A stretch of 40,752 bases of DNA, from positions 1 to 40,752 of the forward strand of contig NZ_JAELTU010000056.1 in assembly GCF_016429015.1 (NCBI RefSeq). Direction: 5' to 3'. The position numbers were made by a program, and so were the translations under genes. The DNA is from Rhizobium sp. ASV20 (GTDB lineage Bacteria > Pseudomonadota > Alphaproteobacteria > Rhizobiales > Rhizobiaceae). Within the stretch, counting starts at the first letter, position 1, and each line of letters starts with the position of its first letter. Below are positions 8,333 to 17,259 of this stretch, one piece after another. The notes under the pieces are model-generated. The model saw nothing but the letters and a program-made list of their open reading frames with translations. It had not been told where the DNA came from and searched no databases.

Positions 8333-9196
8333 GTGAGCAATCCTTCCAACTCCGCTTCGGTTGCTGTGCGGCTTGCGGAAATCTGCGACGCGCAGCCGTT
8401 CGTGACCCGCTTTGCGATCCGCAACCTTTCAACCGGCGAGGCGATCGAACGCGGCGCCGACGATGAAACCCCTTCGGCCAGCACCCGCAAGACCTCGATC
8501 ATGATGGCGGCGCTAAAGGCGACGCAGGAGGGGCGCCTCGATCTCGACGAGCCAGTCACCTATGAAGGTCGCTTTGCCGAGGAAGTGGCGTCGGGCATGT
8601 TCCGCTACCTGACGCCCGGCATCGTGATCCCGTTACGCGATGCCATCACGGGCATGATGGTGCTGAGCGACAATGTCTGCACGAAGATGGTGTTCGAACG
8701 GCTGACGCTCGAAGAAGTGGACGGCTATTGCAAGTCGATCGGCCTTTCAGGCACGCACCATCGCTTCCTGATCCCGCCGCTTGCCCTGTCGCCGGATCAT
8801 GCGCTGACATCGGTGACGACCACAACGGCGCGCGATCAGGCCGTGCTCTTGCAGATGATCCTTGAGGCACAGACCTCATCGGCGGTCCGGCAAACGCTTG
8901 GCGTCTCCGCCGAACTTTGCGCCTATGCACTGCAGACGCTGAAGAACCAGATCCTGCGTTACGCCATTCCCTCGCGTCTGCCGTTCGGCACCGTCGTTGC
9001 GCATAAGGGTGGAACCGGCAAGCGCGGTCGGATGAATGCCGGCATCGTCTATCGCGATGGTGCGCCCTTCTACATTATTTCTGCCTATACGGACGAGGTG
9101 CCGCTTGCCATGCCGGACGGCACGCCCGGCTATACGATAGCTCTGGAGACAATTGGCAAGCTGTCGCGCGCCTGTTGGGACGGTTTCGCATCATGA
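8333..9196 (+). CDS. Leaderless serine hydrolase of the beta-lactamase/PBP fold
   Basis: 287 aa, GTG start two bases after the ATPase stop. The three active-site motifs of the class A beta-lactamase/penicillin-recognising fold are visible. These are S-T-R-K (S50, K53) as SxxK, S112-D113-N114 as SDN, and K225-G-G in place of KTG. No ExxLN omega-loop motif of true class A beta-lactamases is evident. There is no signal peptide, so it should act in the cytoplasm, unlike beta-lactamases. Between a peptide-type importer and its binding protein, with an amidohydrolase downstream, it most plausibly opens or trims an imported amide or peptide. Its substrate is unknown. Confidence 0.85.
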   Translation: MSNPSNSASVAVRLAEICDAQPFVTRFAIRNLSTGEAIERGADDETPSASTRKTSIMMAALKATQEGRLDLDEPVTYEGRFAEEVASGMFRYLTPGIVIPLRDAITGMMVLSDNVCTKMVFERLTLEEVDGYCKSIGLSGTHHRFLIPPLALSPDHALTSVTTTTARDQAVLLQMILEAQTSSAVRQTLGVSAELCAYALQTLKNQILRYAIPSRLPFGTVVAHKGGTGKRGRMNAGIVYRDGAPFYIISAYTDEVPLAMPDGTPGYTIALETIGKLSRACWDGFAS

Positions 9197-9225
9197 CGAT
9201 GAACGACACAAGAGAGGGCACAACA

Positions 9226-10767
9226 ATGAAAAAGCTTCTTCTCGCAGGCACGGCCCTGCTCGCATTGGCGCCTGTCGCAGCGGCGCGTGATATCACCGTT
9301 GCCCAGAGTTCGGACCTGCGCAGCAATATTCCCGGTGTCAACCGTGACGGCAACACCGACGGTGTCATCCTGCACATCGTTGAAGGCCTCGTCGGCTACA
9401 ATAATAGCGGCGAAGTCAAACCACTGCTTGCCAAGAGCTTCGAGACTTCGGCGGACGGTCTCACCTACACGTTCAAACTCAGAACAGACGTCAAGTTCCA
9501 CAATGGCAAGCCGTTGACGGCGGACGATGTCGTCTGGAACTGGACGCGCTACCTGAAGCCTGAGACGAAATGGACTTGCCTTGCCGATTTTGTCGAGGGC
9601 GGCGCTGCGCATGTGACAGGCGTCAAGGCCGTCGACGCTTCGACCGTTGACATCAAGCTCGAAAAGCCGTCGGCCGTTTTCCTCGGCCTGATGTCGCGTC
9701 CGGAGTGTGGCTACACCGGAATGATATCTCCTGATTCCCTTGGGACAGACGGCAGCTTCATCAAGCCGATCGGCACCGGTCCCTTCATGTGGGACGAATG
9801 GAAGAAGGGCGAATATATCCACCTCAAAAAATTCGCCGACTATGTCTCGCCGCCCAACGATGGCAAGCCCGATGGTATGGTCGGCTCCAAGCGACCGCTT
9901 GCCGACGGCATTAAATTCATGGTCATCCCCGATCCATCGACCGTAAAGGCCGGATTGGAATCGGGCGTCCTTGACACCGCGGAACTGTCGCCGGATCTTA
10001 TTCCGGAATTCAAGACGAACCCGAAGATGCAGCTCATCGTGGCGCGCAACAACGGCAAGAACCTCTTCTACATCCAGACGCGTGACAAGGTCCTTGGCAA
10101 GCCCGGCGTGCGTCGCGCCATGGCAATGGCGCTCGATCTCAACGAGCTCGTGGCTGCTGCGTCGAATGGGACCGGAGAGGCGAACGGCTCGATGGTATCA
10201 CAGGATTCCGTCTACTTCGACGCAACGCAGAAGAAGCGTCTGCCCTATGACCTGGAAGCGGCAAAGAAGGAACTCGACGCGTCCGGCTACAAGGGGGAGC
10301 CGATTTCCATCATCGCCAACAAGCGCGGCAACGTCCCGAGCTTCCCTGTTGCCGTGATGGCGCAGGCCATGCTGCAGCAGATCGGTCTCAATGTGCAGAT
10401 CGAGGTGCTCGATTACGCGACGCAGGTCGATCGACGCCGGTCAGGCAATTATCAGATCATCTCGCAGTCGGTCGCGCCTCGTCTCGATCCGGCACTGATG
10501 TACTCGTTCTATGTCGGCGACAAGGACAAGAACGCGTCTCTGATGTGGGATAACCCGAGGGCAATTGAGCTTATGAAAGCCGCCTATGTCGAGGCAGATC
10601 AGGCAAAGCGGCAGAAGATCTTCGACGAGTTCCACGAGCTGATGCTGAAGGATGTGCCGGGTATTTTCCTCTACGACATGGTCGATGTCTGGGGCGCGAC
10701 CAAGGCATTGAAGGGTCAGCCGGTCTGGCAATCCAACGCGCGCCTCTGGGAAGTCTCGGTCGACTAG
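9226..10767 (+). CDS. Peptide-type ABC transporter substrate-binding protein (SBP_bac_5 family)
   Basis: Periplasmic binding protein, 513 aa, for the importer encoded just upstream. Start ATG 9226 has AGAGAGGG seven bases before it and opens a classical Sec signal peptide (MKKLLLAGTALLALAPVAAA). The mature protein shows DppA/OppA landmarks such as 'SFETSADGLTYTFKLR' and 'VKFHNGKPLTADDVVW'. The upstream serine hydrolase ends 29 bases before. Placing the binding protein after the ATPase is a less common order but is on the same strand without a gap. The exact ligand cannot be inferred. Confidence 0.94.
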   Translation: MKKLLLAGTALLALAPVAAARDITVAQSSDLRSNIPGVNRDGNTDGVILHIVEGLVGYNNSGEVKPLLAKSFETSADGLTYTFKLRTDVKFHNGKPLTADDVVWNWTRYLKPETKWTCLADFVEGGAAHVTGVKAVDASTVDIKLEKPSAVFLGLMSRPECGYTGMISPDSLGTDGSFIKPIGTGPFMWDEWKKGEYIHLKKFADYVSPPNDGKPDGMVGSKRPLADGIKFMVIPDPSTVKAGLESGVLDTAELSPDLIPEFKTNPKMQLIVARNNGKNLFYIQTRDKVLGKPGVRRAMAMALDLNELVAAASNGTGEANGSMVSQDSVYFDATQKKRLPYDLEAAKKELDASGYKGEPISIIANKRGNVPSFPVAVMAQAMLQQIGLNVQIEVLDYATQVDRRRSGNYQIISQSVAPRLDPALMYSFYVGDKDKNASLMWDNPRAIELMKAAYVEADQAKRQKIFDEFHELMLKDVPGIFLYDMVDVWGATKALKGQPVWQSNARLWEVSVD

Positions 10768-10893
10768 GCCAACCGCCTGCACCCTCTGGAGGAGGGGCGC
10801 GAACGCCATCCTCTTCAGCATCGTCCGGAGGCTTTGCCGCTGGGCGCTGTGTCACGCCCTGTGAAAGGGCAAACTGCAATGCGAGGATACGCC

Positions 10894-12336
10894 ATGAACC
10901 ATGACGCAGTCGTCGCGATCGCTGAGACGATCGAGGCGATGAAGCCGGACTTTACGAAACTCAGCGATAGCATCTGGGATCTTGCCGAGCTGAAATTCGA
11001 GGAGACGCGCTCTTCGGAGCTCCTGGCAAAGACACTTGAAGACAATGGCTTTGTCATGCGCCGCGGGGTTGCCGGCATGGATACGGCCTTCACCGGCGAC
11101 TTTGGCACCGGTAAGCCCGTTGTCGCCTTTCTTGGGGAATTCGACGCGCTGGCCGGCATGAGCCAGATCGCCAACGTCGCTGCGCCAGAGGCCTTGGCCG
11201 AAGGCGCCTCAGGGCACGGGTGTGGCCACAACCTGCTTGGCGTTGGCTCAATGATGGCGGCGATTGCGCTTGCCAAATATATGAAGGCGAACAATCTTCC
11301 TGGAACCGTGCGCTATTATGGATGCCCGGGCGAGGAGGGTGGCTCTGGCAAGACTTTCATGGTTCGCGCTGGCCTGTTCGACGATGTCGACACTGCGTTG
11401 ACCTGGCATCCAGCGCCCTTCAATGGGGTCCGCTCGACCAATAATCTTGCAGTCCTCGAATATTATTATCGCTTCAGGGGCGTGGCGGCGCATGCCTCGA
11501 ACGCCGCCCATCTCGGTCGGTCGGCGCTCGATGCGGTCGAGCTGATGAATGTCGGTGTCAACTTCCTGCGCGAGCACATGCCGCAGGATTGCCGCGTGCA
11601 TTATGCGATCACCGATGCCGGCGGCAAGGCCGCGAATGTCGTTCAGGCCAAGGCCGAGGTTCTCTACCTGATCCGTGCCCCGGAAATGCCGCAGGCCCTC
11701 GATCTTGCCCAGCGCGTGGAGAAGGTCGCACGCGGTGCTGCCATGATGACGGAAACCGAGGTCGAGGTCGTCTTCGATACCGCCTCCACGAACCTTTTGC
11801 CCAACATCTCCCTTGAGGCCGCCATGCATGACAACATGGTCGCCCTCGGGCCGATTGCATTCGACGACGCGGATCTGGCTTTTGCACGCTCCATCCAGGA
11901 GACGTTTACCGACGAGGCCATCAGGAGCAGCATTCGGCTCTATCAGATCAAGGGAGATGTGTTCTCAAACATGAGGATCGACGGGTCGACGCCCCTGCAT
12001 CTCGGCCTGCGAGCCTTCGAGGGGCATTCGCATTTCCGCGCAGGTTCGACCGATGTTGGCGATGTCAGCTGGGTGGTGCCGACGGCACAATGCTGGACGC
12101 CCGCCTGGGCGATCGGTACAAATCCTCATACGTGGCAGGTCGTTGCTCAGGGGAAGAGTGCGGCCGCCCACAAGGCGATGGCGCATGCCGCCAAGGCACT
12201 CGCGACGACGGGGCTCTCGCTGATGACGTCACCGTCGCTTTTGGCGGATGCCCGAGCGGAGTGGCTGCAGAAAACCGAGGGCAAGCCTTACCTATGCCCC
12301 ATCCCGGAGCATGTCATGCCTGGGAGAAGAGTTTGA
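10894..12336 (+). CDS. M20-family amidohydrolase, AbgB-like (aminobenzoyl-glutamate hydrolase type)
   Basis: Cytoplasmic metallo-amidohydrolase of 480 aa, the usual length of AbgB subunits. I chose ATG 10894 because GAGGA lies six bases upstream; in-frame starts at 10834 and 10879 lack this. The metal-binding signature H108-G-C-G-H112 is followed by 'GCPGEEGGSGK' (acidic ligand region, about residue 145-150) and 'LTWHPAP'. Family members split amide bonds in N-acyl amino acids or p-aminobenzoyl-glutamate. It is the last gene of the peptide-transport operon, so it probably processes the imported substrate. The 126-bp gap before it contains two short hairpins (10782-10796 and 10856-10870). Confidence 0.9.
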   Translation: MNHDAVVAIAETIEAMKPDFTKLSDSIWDLAELKFEETRSSELLAKTLEDNGFVMRRGVAGMDTAFTGDFGTGKPVVAFLGEFDALAGMSQIANVAAPEALAEGASGHGCGHNLLGVGSMMAAIALAKYMKANNLPGTVRYYGCPGEEGGSGKTFMVRAGLFDDVDTALTWHPAPFNGVRSTNNLAVLEYYYRFRGVAAHASNAAHLGRSALDAVELMNVGVNFLREHMPQDCRVHYAITDAGGKAANVVQAKAEVLYLIRAPEMPQALDLAQRVEKVARGAAMMTETEVEVVFDTASTNLLPNISLEAAMHDNMVALGPIAFDDADLAFARSIQETFTDEAIRSSIRLYQIKGDVFSNMRIDGSTPLHLGLRAFEGHSHFRAGSTDVGDVSWVVPTAQCWTPAWAIGTNPHTWQVVAQGKSAAAHKAMAHAAKALATTGLSLMTSPSLLADARAEWLQKTEGKPYLCPIPEHVMPGRRV

Positions 12337-12553
12337 GTTTTGCGGCAAGGCAGGCTTGCTCTCTGTAGCCCGATTGCCGCCGATCGATCTTGCCGCCGGC
12401 CGCCATCTCGATGATATGATCCGACCCGCGCCAGGATGGCTGATACGGCGTGCTTAAGATATAGTTCGACGCCAAGGCGTGTGGCGATCGGATGATCAGG
12501 CGGTCCGGACCCTGCGGTAAGTGACCAAATTCCGGAGCCTGTGTCGTTCGAAT
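12314..12553 (-). pseudogene. Unrecognised C-terminal gene fragment
   Basis: A reading frame of 79 codons on the minus strand ends at TGA 12316-12314 and is closed upstream by TAA at 12556-12554. No ATG or GTG start lies near its beginning. The translation is protein-like rather than random: it runs through 'APEFGHLPQGPDRL', 'YILSTPYQPSWRGSDHIIEM' and ends in a helix-like 'REQACLAAKLKLFSQA'. It overlaps the end of the M20 gene convergently by 23 bases. I read it as the tail of a gene whose 5' part was lost. I cannot name the family, and it may be chance. Confidence 0.35.
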
Positions 12554-12580
12554 TTAGCTGATCGTGGTCGAGCGCGGCGT

Positions 12581-13051
12581 GTGGAACGAAAAACAGGTCG
12601 CGCCCTCATGGCAATCGCGCTGTTATTCTTGGTGGGAGCTCAAGTCGTGGCTGCAGACGGATTGATTTCGATGAAGAGTTGTTTTGGACCGCAGGAAACG
12701 ATGAGCCGGTTTGAAGCCGAGGTTCGCGCCCGAGGCATGACGGTCTTTGCTCATATCGATCATGCGGCAGGGGGAGCCACAGCCGGTCTGCCACTGCGGC
12801 CGACGGATCTGTTGATCTTCGGCAACGCGAAAGCCGGCACGCCTCTCATGCAATCGGTGCAGACGATTGGAATTGACTTGCCGCTGAAGGCGCTGGTTTG
12901 GCAGGACGACTCCGGCGCGACGTGGCTTTCTTACAACGATCCCGTCTGGTTTGCGGAACGCCACGGCCTGGACATGCACGCGAATCCCATCGTTGGAATG
13001 ATGACAGCCATGCTGCACGATATCGCGCTGAAGACGGCAACCTCGTCATGA
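12581..13051 (+). CDS. DUF302-domain protein with signal peptide
   Basis: A protein of about 156 aa. A GTG at 12581 gives a well-formed export signal (basic VERKTGR, hydrophobic 'MAIALLFLVGAQVVAADG'); ATG 12608 and GTG 12521 are the alternative starts. The mature part matches the DUF302 pattern: 'SRFEAEVRARGMTVFAHIDHAAG' then 'LRPTDLLIFGNAKAGTPLM', 'DLPLKALVWQDDSG' and 'PVWFAERHGL' (given here in pieces). DUF302 proteins are small, often exported, and of unknown biochemical role. The gene stands alone after the peptide operon. The gap 13052-13302 behind it has no supported gene. Confidence 0.78.
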   Translation: MERKTGRALMAIALLFLVGAQVVAADGLISMKSCFGPQETMSRFEAEVRARGMTVFAHIDHAAGGATAGLPLRPTDLLIFGNAKAGTPLMQSVQTIGIDLPLKALVWQDDSGATWLSYNDPVWFAERHGLDMHANPIVGMMTAMLHDIALKTATSS

Positions 13052-13302
13052 GGGTGAACATCATGGACGGCGAAAATTCCCGGATCTGTGCACCAATGGC
13101 CCGCGCATGGTGTCACGCTTCCAATCCTTCCAAGAGCAAACATGTGTTGCTGTATCTGAACATCCGCGGTCCGGCGTCGGTGGATTAGGGCTATTCGGGC
13201 GATGCTGCCATCGATGGCGGCAGGCACCACCATGCGGAAACCATCTGCTTGCCGGTACACGGGATCGGCACTTGGCGACCATGCGAGCCCGACCGTAATT
13301 TC

Positions 13303-14193
13303 TCATGCGCGGCGTGCCAGCCAGACGCCGGAAATGATGAGTGTTCCCGAGACCAGGGCATTTAGGGAGATTGTCTCGCCGAGCAAGAACACGGCAACGA
13401 CGACGCCAAGGATCGGCTGCAGGAACTGCAATGGCGCGACCGCCGCCGCGCCGGCTTCACCCAAGGCATAGAACCACAGCGCGTAACCAACGATGGTGAC
13501 GAGCAGCACGAGAAATGCCAGAGCCAAGAGATCAACCAGGCTCGGGGTCGACCAGTCGAAGCCAATTGCCTGGGGGATTGTACATGGCGCAAGAGCCAAG
13601 GCTCCCAATGCGATCGACCATGCAGTTGCCGGCCACTGGCCCATCCGGGCGGAGCTGCGGCCGCCGAATACATAGCCAACGCTGGCGAACAGGATTGAAA
13701 GCAATACCAGCCCGTCACCCAGAAGGGTCGCAGACTTTCCGGTCGTTGCGACGGGGCTGCGCGAGACGACCAGGATAATAATCCCTGAAAGTGACACTAC
13801 CCCACCACCCCACCATAGAGCCTTGGGCCATCGGTTGGTAACCAGAAAGCTGAGCAGGCCCGTAAATATCGGTGCGGAAGCCAGTATCACCGAGGCGTGC
13901 GTCACCGACGTCGCCAGGACGCCGATGCTGAGAAGAAGCGGATAGGCCATAAAGCCGAACAGGCTGCCGACGATAAGCTCAATCCGCTGTGGCCAAGTGG
14001 CCGGGAAGCGATTTCTAAATCGAAGCAATAGCGGCAGCAGGACAATGCCGCCGAGAAGGGTGCGAAGCCCACCGATCAGCTCCGGGGAAATACTGCGCCC
14101 CGCCACTGCCGTCGCTGCAGGAGATGCTCCCCATATTGTAACGGCGGCCAACGCGGCAGTGAGCGCGAGCGGCGATGAGCGAAGGCTGTTCAT
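13303..14193 (-). CDS. EamA-family (DMT superfamily) transporter
   Basis: Inner-membrane drug/metabolite transporter with ten predicted helices and two EamA repeats, 296 aa from ATG 14193 (ATG 14235 would add 14 hydrophilic residues). The second repeat ends with the family pattern 'APLQFLQPILGVVVAVFLLGE'. It is transcribed divergently from a MocR-type regulator, with direct-repeat sites between the two genes. This pairing is common and usually means that the regulator controls the transporter. Probable role: export of an amino acid-like or vitamin-related metabolite. The substrate is not visible. Confidence 0.9.
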   Translation of the reverse strand: MNSLRSSPLALTAALAAVTIWGASPAATAVAGRSISPELIGGLRTLLGGIVLLPLLLRFRNRFPATWPQRIELIVGSLFGFMAYPLLLSIGVLATSVTHASVILASAPIFTGLLSFLVTNRWPKALWWGGGVVSLSGIIILVVSRSPVATTGKSATLLGDGLVLLSILFASVGYVFGGRSSARMGQWPATAWSIALGALALAPCTIPQAIGFDWSTPSLVDLLALAFLVLLVTIVGYALWFYALGEAGAAAVAPLQFLQPILGVVVAVFLLGETISLNALVSGTLIISGVWLARRA

Positions 14194-14256
14194 GGAAGTG
14201 TTCCGGTCGATGCGTTTATCAGAGAGGACTTGCATCGAACATCTATGATCGCCAAT

Positions 14257-14287
14257 ATTGTCTGGCTCAATTCAAACATTGTCTGGC
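14257..14287 (+). promoter_or_regulatory. Tandem direct repeat ATTGTCTGGC, probable MocR operator
   Basis: ATTGTCTGGC is present at 14257-14266 and 14278-14287 with a 21-bp period. It lies directly upstream of the MocR-type gene (start 14295) and inside the divergent promoter region of the EamA transporter. MocR regulators (GabR, PdxR, TauR) bind direct repeats near their own start, so this is a good candidate for the autoregulatory operator. Confidence 0.6.
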
Positions 14288-14294
14288 ATACAAG

Positions 14295-15605
14295 ATGACA
14301 TGGTTACCCACGCTTGCATCGACAGGATCGCGCTACCTCGCACTGGCCGATGCTATAGAACGCGCGATTGAGGCAGGCGAATTGAAGGTCGGCGACCGGC
14401 TGCCGCCTCATCGCGATATTGCGTGGAGATTAGGTCTTGACACCTCGACGGTTACGAAAGCCTATCGCGAGGCATCGCGCCGTCATCTTGTTCACGGTGA
14501 AGTCGGTCGAGGGACTTATGTCCTTGGACATAGCAGAGCCGCCGAGATGTTCGCATCTCACGCGGATGATCCGACAGTCCTCGATCTTTCCGTAAACGCT
14601 CCGGTCGCGATGGCAGGAGATGCGTTTGCGCCAGCTTTGGAGCGAGCAATGAACAAGCCCGGCATGGACTGGCCTGGATATGCGTCCGACAATCTCATTC
14701 GACGGCTGCGGATTGCGGGTGTTCGCTGGTTGGAAATGCGTGGAATAATGGCGCGGCCGGAAGAGGTGGTGCCGGTGGCTGGTGGTCAGGCGGCACTTGC
14801 AGCGATCCTCAGTGTCCTTGATATTCAATCCCTCGGTATCGAGGAGCAAACCTATTCGGGCGTTATCGCGTTGGCGCGTGGTCGTGCGCTGAAAGCTGCT
14901 GACCTGCACATGGACAGCGACGGCGTCCTGCCTCGTTCGTTGCTGGATGCCGCTGTTGATGCCGCGATATTGACGCCGACACTTCACAATCCGACAGGAA
15001 AAATCTGGCCCGAGGCACGTCGCTATGAATTGCTCACTGCCGCTGCCCGCAGTGGTACGCTTCTGATAGAAGACGACGCGTATGGCCCGCTGGCGGACAT
15101 CCAGCCGATGGCTACCCTGCATCCCGACGCATCGATCCTCCTTGTCTCGACCCTCTCCAAGACCGTCGCTCCTGGACTTCGCACCGGGTTCATATGGGGT
15201 AGAGGCCAGATCATCGAGAGGCTGAGTTCGGCCATGTATGCTACGAGTTGGGGCATGGCTCCCCTCATGATGGAGGTTGCCATCCAGTCGATCGAGAGCG
15301 GCATGGTGAATGATCAGATCGGCTTTCAGCGGCTCGAGATTGAAGCGCGGCATCGTCTCGCGACGACATTCTTTCCCGAGATGCGCGGTCATCCGCCTTC
15401 GCCTCACATTTTCGTGCGGACATTCGCCTCGGCCGAGCTGTTCGAGGCGGCGGGGGTGCGTGTCGCTTCGTCTTCGGCCTTCTCGAGACGACCAGAGGCC
15501 AATCCCGGCATACGGATCAGCCTGAGCGCGGCGCCGTCTCGCGTGACGCTCGATATTGCACTTTCACGATGCGCGGAGATCGTTCGCGCACACGCTCGCC
15601 CTTAG
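14295..15605 (+). CDS. MocR-type regulator: GntR winged helix fused to aminotransferase domain
   Basis: 436 aa from ATG 14295; the longer frame upstream is not protein-like and would cover the operator. The N-terminal GntR winged helix-turn-helix (about residues 10-78) contains 'GDRLPPHRDIAWRLGLDTST' and 'VHGEVGRGTYV'. The rest is a type I aminotransferase-like domain with H231-N-P-T-G, D261 near 'EDDAYGPL' and the PLP-binding lysine K289 in 'STLSKTVAPGLRTGF'. An intact PLP lysine suggests that the effector is sensed through an aldimine. It probably regulates itself and the divergent EamA transporter. The gap that follows, 15606-15918, contains no supported gene. Confidence 0.92.
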   Translation: MTWLPTLASTGSRYLALADAIERAIEAGELKVGDRLPPHRDIAWRLGLDTSTVTKAYREASRRHLVHGEVGRGTYVLGHSRAAEMFASHADDPTVLDLSVNAPVAMAGDAFAPALERAMNKPGMDWPGYASDNLIRRLRIAGVRWLEMRGIMARPEEVVPVAGGQAALAAILSVLDIQSLGIEEQTYSGVIALARGRALKAADLHMDSDGVLPRSLLDAAVDAAILTPTLHNPTGKIWPEARRYELLTAAARSGTLLIEDDAYGPLADIQPMATLHPDASILLVSTLSKTVAPGLRTGFIWGRGQIIERLSSAMYATSWGMAPLMMEVAIQSIESGMVNDQIGFQRLEIEARHRLATTFFPEMRGHPPSPHIFVRTFASAELFEAAGVRVASSSAFSRRPEANPGIRISLSAAPSRVTLDIALSRCAEIVRAHARP

Positions 15606-15918
15606 CGGGAGATAAGGCAGAAATGCCGGCGGAGCGCCAGATAATTTGAACCGCGCGATTGACGGCAACGGCGACCTCCGGTGCGCCATGTTGCGAAACG
15701 ACGGGGGACCGGTCAAACGTGCGGGCGACGGCCGAACGCCTCAATACAGTTCCACAACGAGGTCTTGCAGGCAGAATTGCCTACCGGGTCGCTGGTTCGA
15801 CTCCGATCGAGAACAAAGCAGCTCTAAAATGAGCCCCCGAGGGCAACGGGAGATGTCACCAAGAGAGGCAGCGGTTCAAGAATTCGAAATCGGTGTCGCG
15901 ATTTTCCAGCCGAGCCCG

Positions 15919-16905
15919 CTACGCATTCGCACGGCGCAACTCGGTCGGCGACTGGCCGTAGAGCCTGCGGAAGAGCCGAGCGAAGTGGGAGGCGCTGTCA
16001 AAGCCGACTTCCAGTGCGATTTCGATCAGGGGCGCCTTGGTCTGAAGAACCAGCTGCCGTGCGCGCTCCATACGAATGCGTTTGTAGACGATTCCCGGGG
16101 ATGTTTTCATCTCCTCTGTGAACAAACGTTCGAGCTGTCGCCGTGATAGTCCAACGGATGCTGCGAGATCCTCGGTCGACACGACATCCTCCGTATGCCT
16201 CTCCATCCTTATCAGCACGGCCTTCAGACGCGGATCCTGGCACTGGATCGCAAGCGGTTTGCGGGGCTGAATATCCAGCCCGGATCGCGCTCGCTCGATC
16301 TGCAACACTTCCAAGGCATTGCGTTCCGCGTCCCTGCTGATGTGCCGCCGCACCAGAAAGGCGGCCATGTCGGCCGCTGTGCTTCCGCCGGCGCACGAGC
16401 CGCGGTTCCGGTCAAGGTTGAACAAGCGGTCCGAACGAACGGGGTGGCCCGGAAATTGCTCCCTGTAGGCCTGATAGTGCAACCAGCTGACACAGGTCTG
16501 GTGCGACTTCATCAGACCCAACCGCGCCAGAATGAACGTGCCGGTGCAGACCCCGATCAGCGGGACCTTTTGAGCGGCCGCTTTCTTCAGATAGTCCGCG
16601 GTTTGGCTGTCGATGGTGACATCGGAGTTCAAAAGGCCGCCAACCACAACGAGGTAGTGGAATTCCTGCGGGTCGAGAAAATCCGAGGTCGGCGCGACCT
16701 GCACGCCACAGCTCGATGTGATGAGATGCCTGGTGCTGCCCACCACCTGCCAGTCGGCCAGGACCCGGCCGGACTTGTCAGCCTCGTCGCTCGCCAGTCT
16801 CAGCGTATCGACGAACAGCGCGAAGGCGGAAAGCGTAAATGACCGCGCAAGGATGAAACCGACCTTCAGGGGATCGCGTTTTGCTTCATCTTTGACGGGT
16901 TTCAT
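15919..16905 (-). CDS. GlxA-family AraC-type transcriptional regulator
   Basis: 328 aa. The N-terminal DJ-1/PfpI-like (class I glutamine amidotransferase-like) domain covers about residues 14-190 and includes the nucleophile-elbow segment 'LIGVCTGTFILARLGLM'. The C-terminal AraC helix-turn-helix pair (about 225-325) contains 'STEDLAASVGLSRRQLERLF' and 'IALEVGFDSASHFARLFRRL'. This two-domain architecture is that of GlxA/GbdR/CdhR-like regulators, which commonly control catabolism of amines such as glycine betaine or carnitine. No catabolic gene is adjacent, so the target is unknown. GCGAGG lies upstream of the start. Confidence 0.92.
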   Translation of the reverse strand: MKPVKDEAKRDPLKVGFILARSFTLSAFALFVDTLRLASDEADKSGRVLADWQVVGSTRHLITSSCGVQVAPTSDFLDPQEFHYLVVVGGLLNSDVTIDSQTADYLKKAAAQKVPLIGVCTGTFILARLGLMKSHQTCVSWLHYQAYREQFPGHPVRSDRLFNLDRNRGSCAGGSTAADMAAFLVRRHISRDAERNALEVLQIERARSGLDIQPRKPLAIQCQDPRLKAVLIRMERHTEDVVSTEDLAASVGLSRRQLERLFTEEMKTSPGIVYKRIRMERARQLVLQTKAPLIEIALEVGFDSASHFARLFRRLYGQSPTELRRANA

Positions 16906-17259
16906 TTAACGCCTCGCTTGGCCAAGCTCTTCTGTTTTGTCTGGAAACCATAAGCCAAGCGATCACGACCGTCGATGAGGATTATGCTGCGGCCGATACT
17001 GGATGCCCAGCCTCAAAATCGTCTGGAGCCTGATGTGTCTTCATTGTCCATTGGGTGCTGGCCAGGGCTTCAACGATCTCAATCCCCTTGAACCCGCAGC
17101 AGGCGACACCGTACGAGCAAGGCGTTTCAGATCCGGCTTTCCAAGGGCAAATGCCATGGTGACCCAAAGTCATGAAAATGCGCCGGGATCGGATCAAAAG
17201 TCCGGCGCATTCTTCTTGCATTGACCGCAGCGCTCGCCCTCATGAGGCAAGGCTTCCTG
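16906..17259 (-). other. Intergenic region with one terminator
   Basis: About 350 bases between the GlxA-type regulator and the synthetase-like gene. Apart from the strong inverted repeat at 17177-17211 I see no gene; a 73-codon frame on the plus strand has no ribosome-binding site or family resemblance. The part next to 16905 should contain the promoter of the AraC-type regulator. Confidence 0.5.
17177..17211 (-). terminator. Rho-independent-type terminator after the synthetase-like gene
   Basis: A perfect 10-bp inverted repeat, AATGCGCCGG at 17177-17186 and CCGGCGCATT at 17202-17211, with a 15-base loop. Read on the minus strand it follows the synthetase-like stop codon by about 50 bases and runs directly into a TTTT tract (CATTTTCATG). 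Confidence 0.65.

Noticed and set aside
12931..13260. Minus-strand frame overlapping the DUF302 gene
   Set aside because: It starts in a fairly protein-like way but more than a third is antisense to the DUF302 gene, and it has no ribosome-binding site or known family.
15780..15825. tRNA T-arm-like sequence GGTTCGACTCC, possible tRNA or attachment-site remnant
   Set aside because: The T-stem has a mismatch and two wobble pairs, and no acceptor, D or anticodon arms can be laid out upstream.
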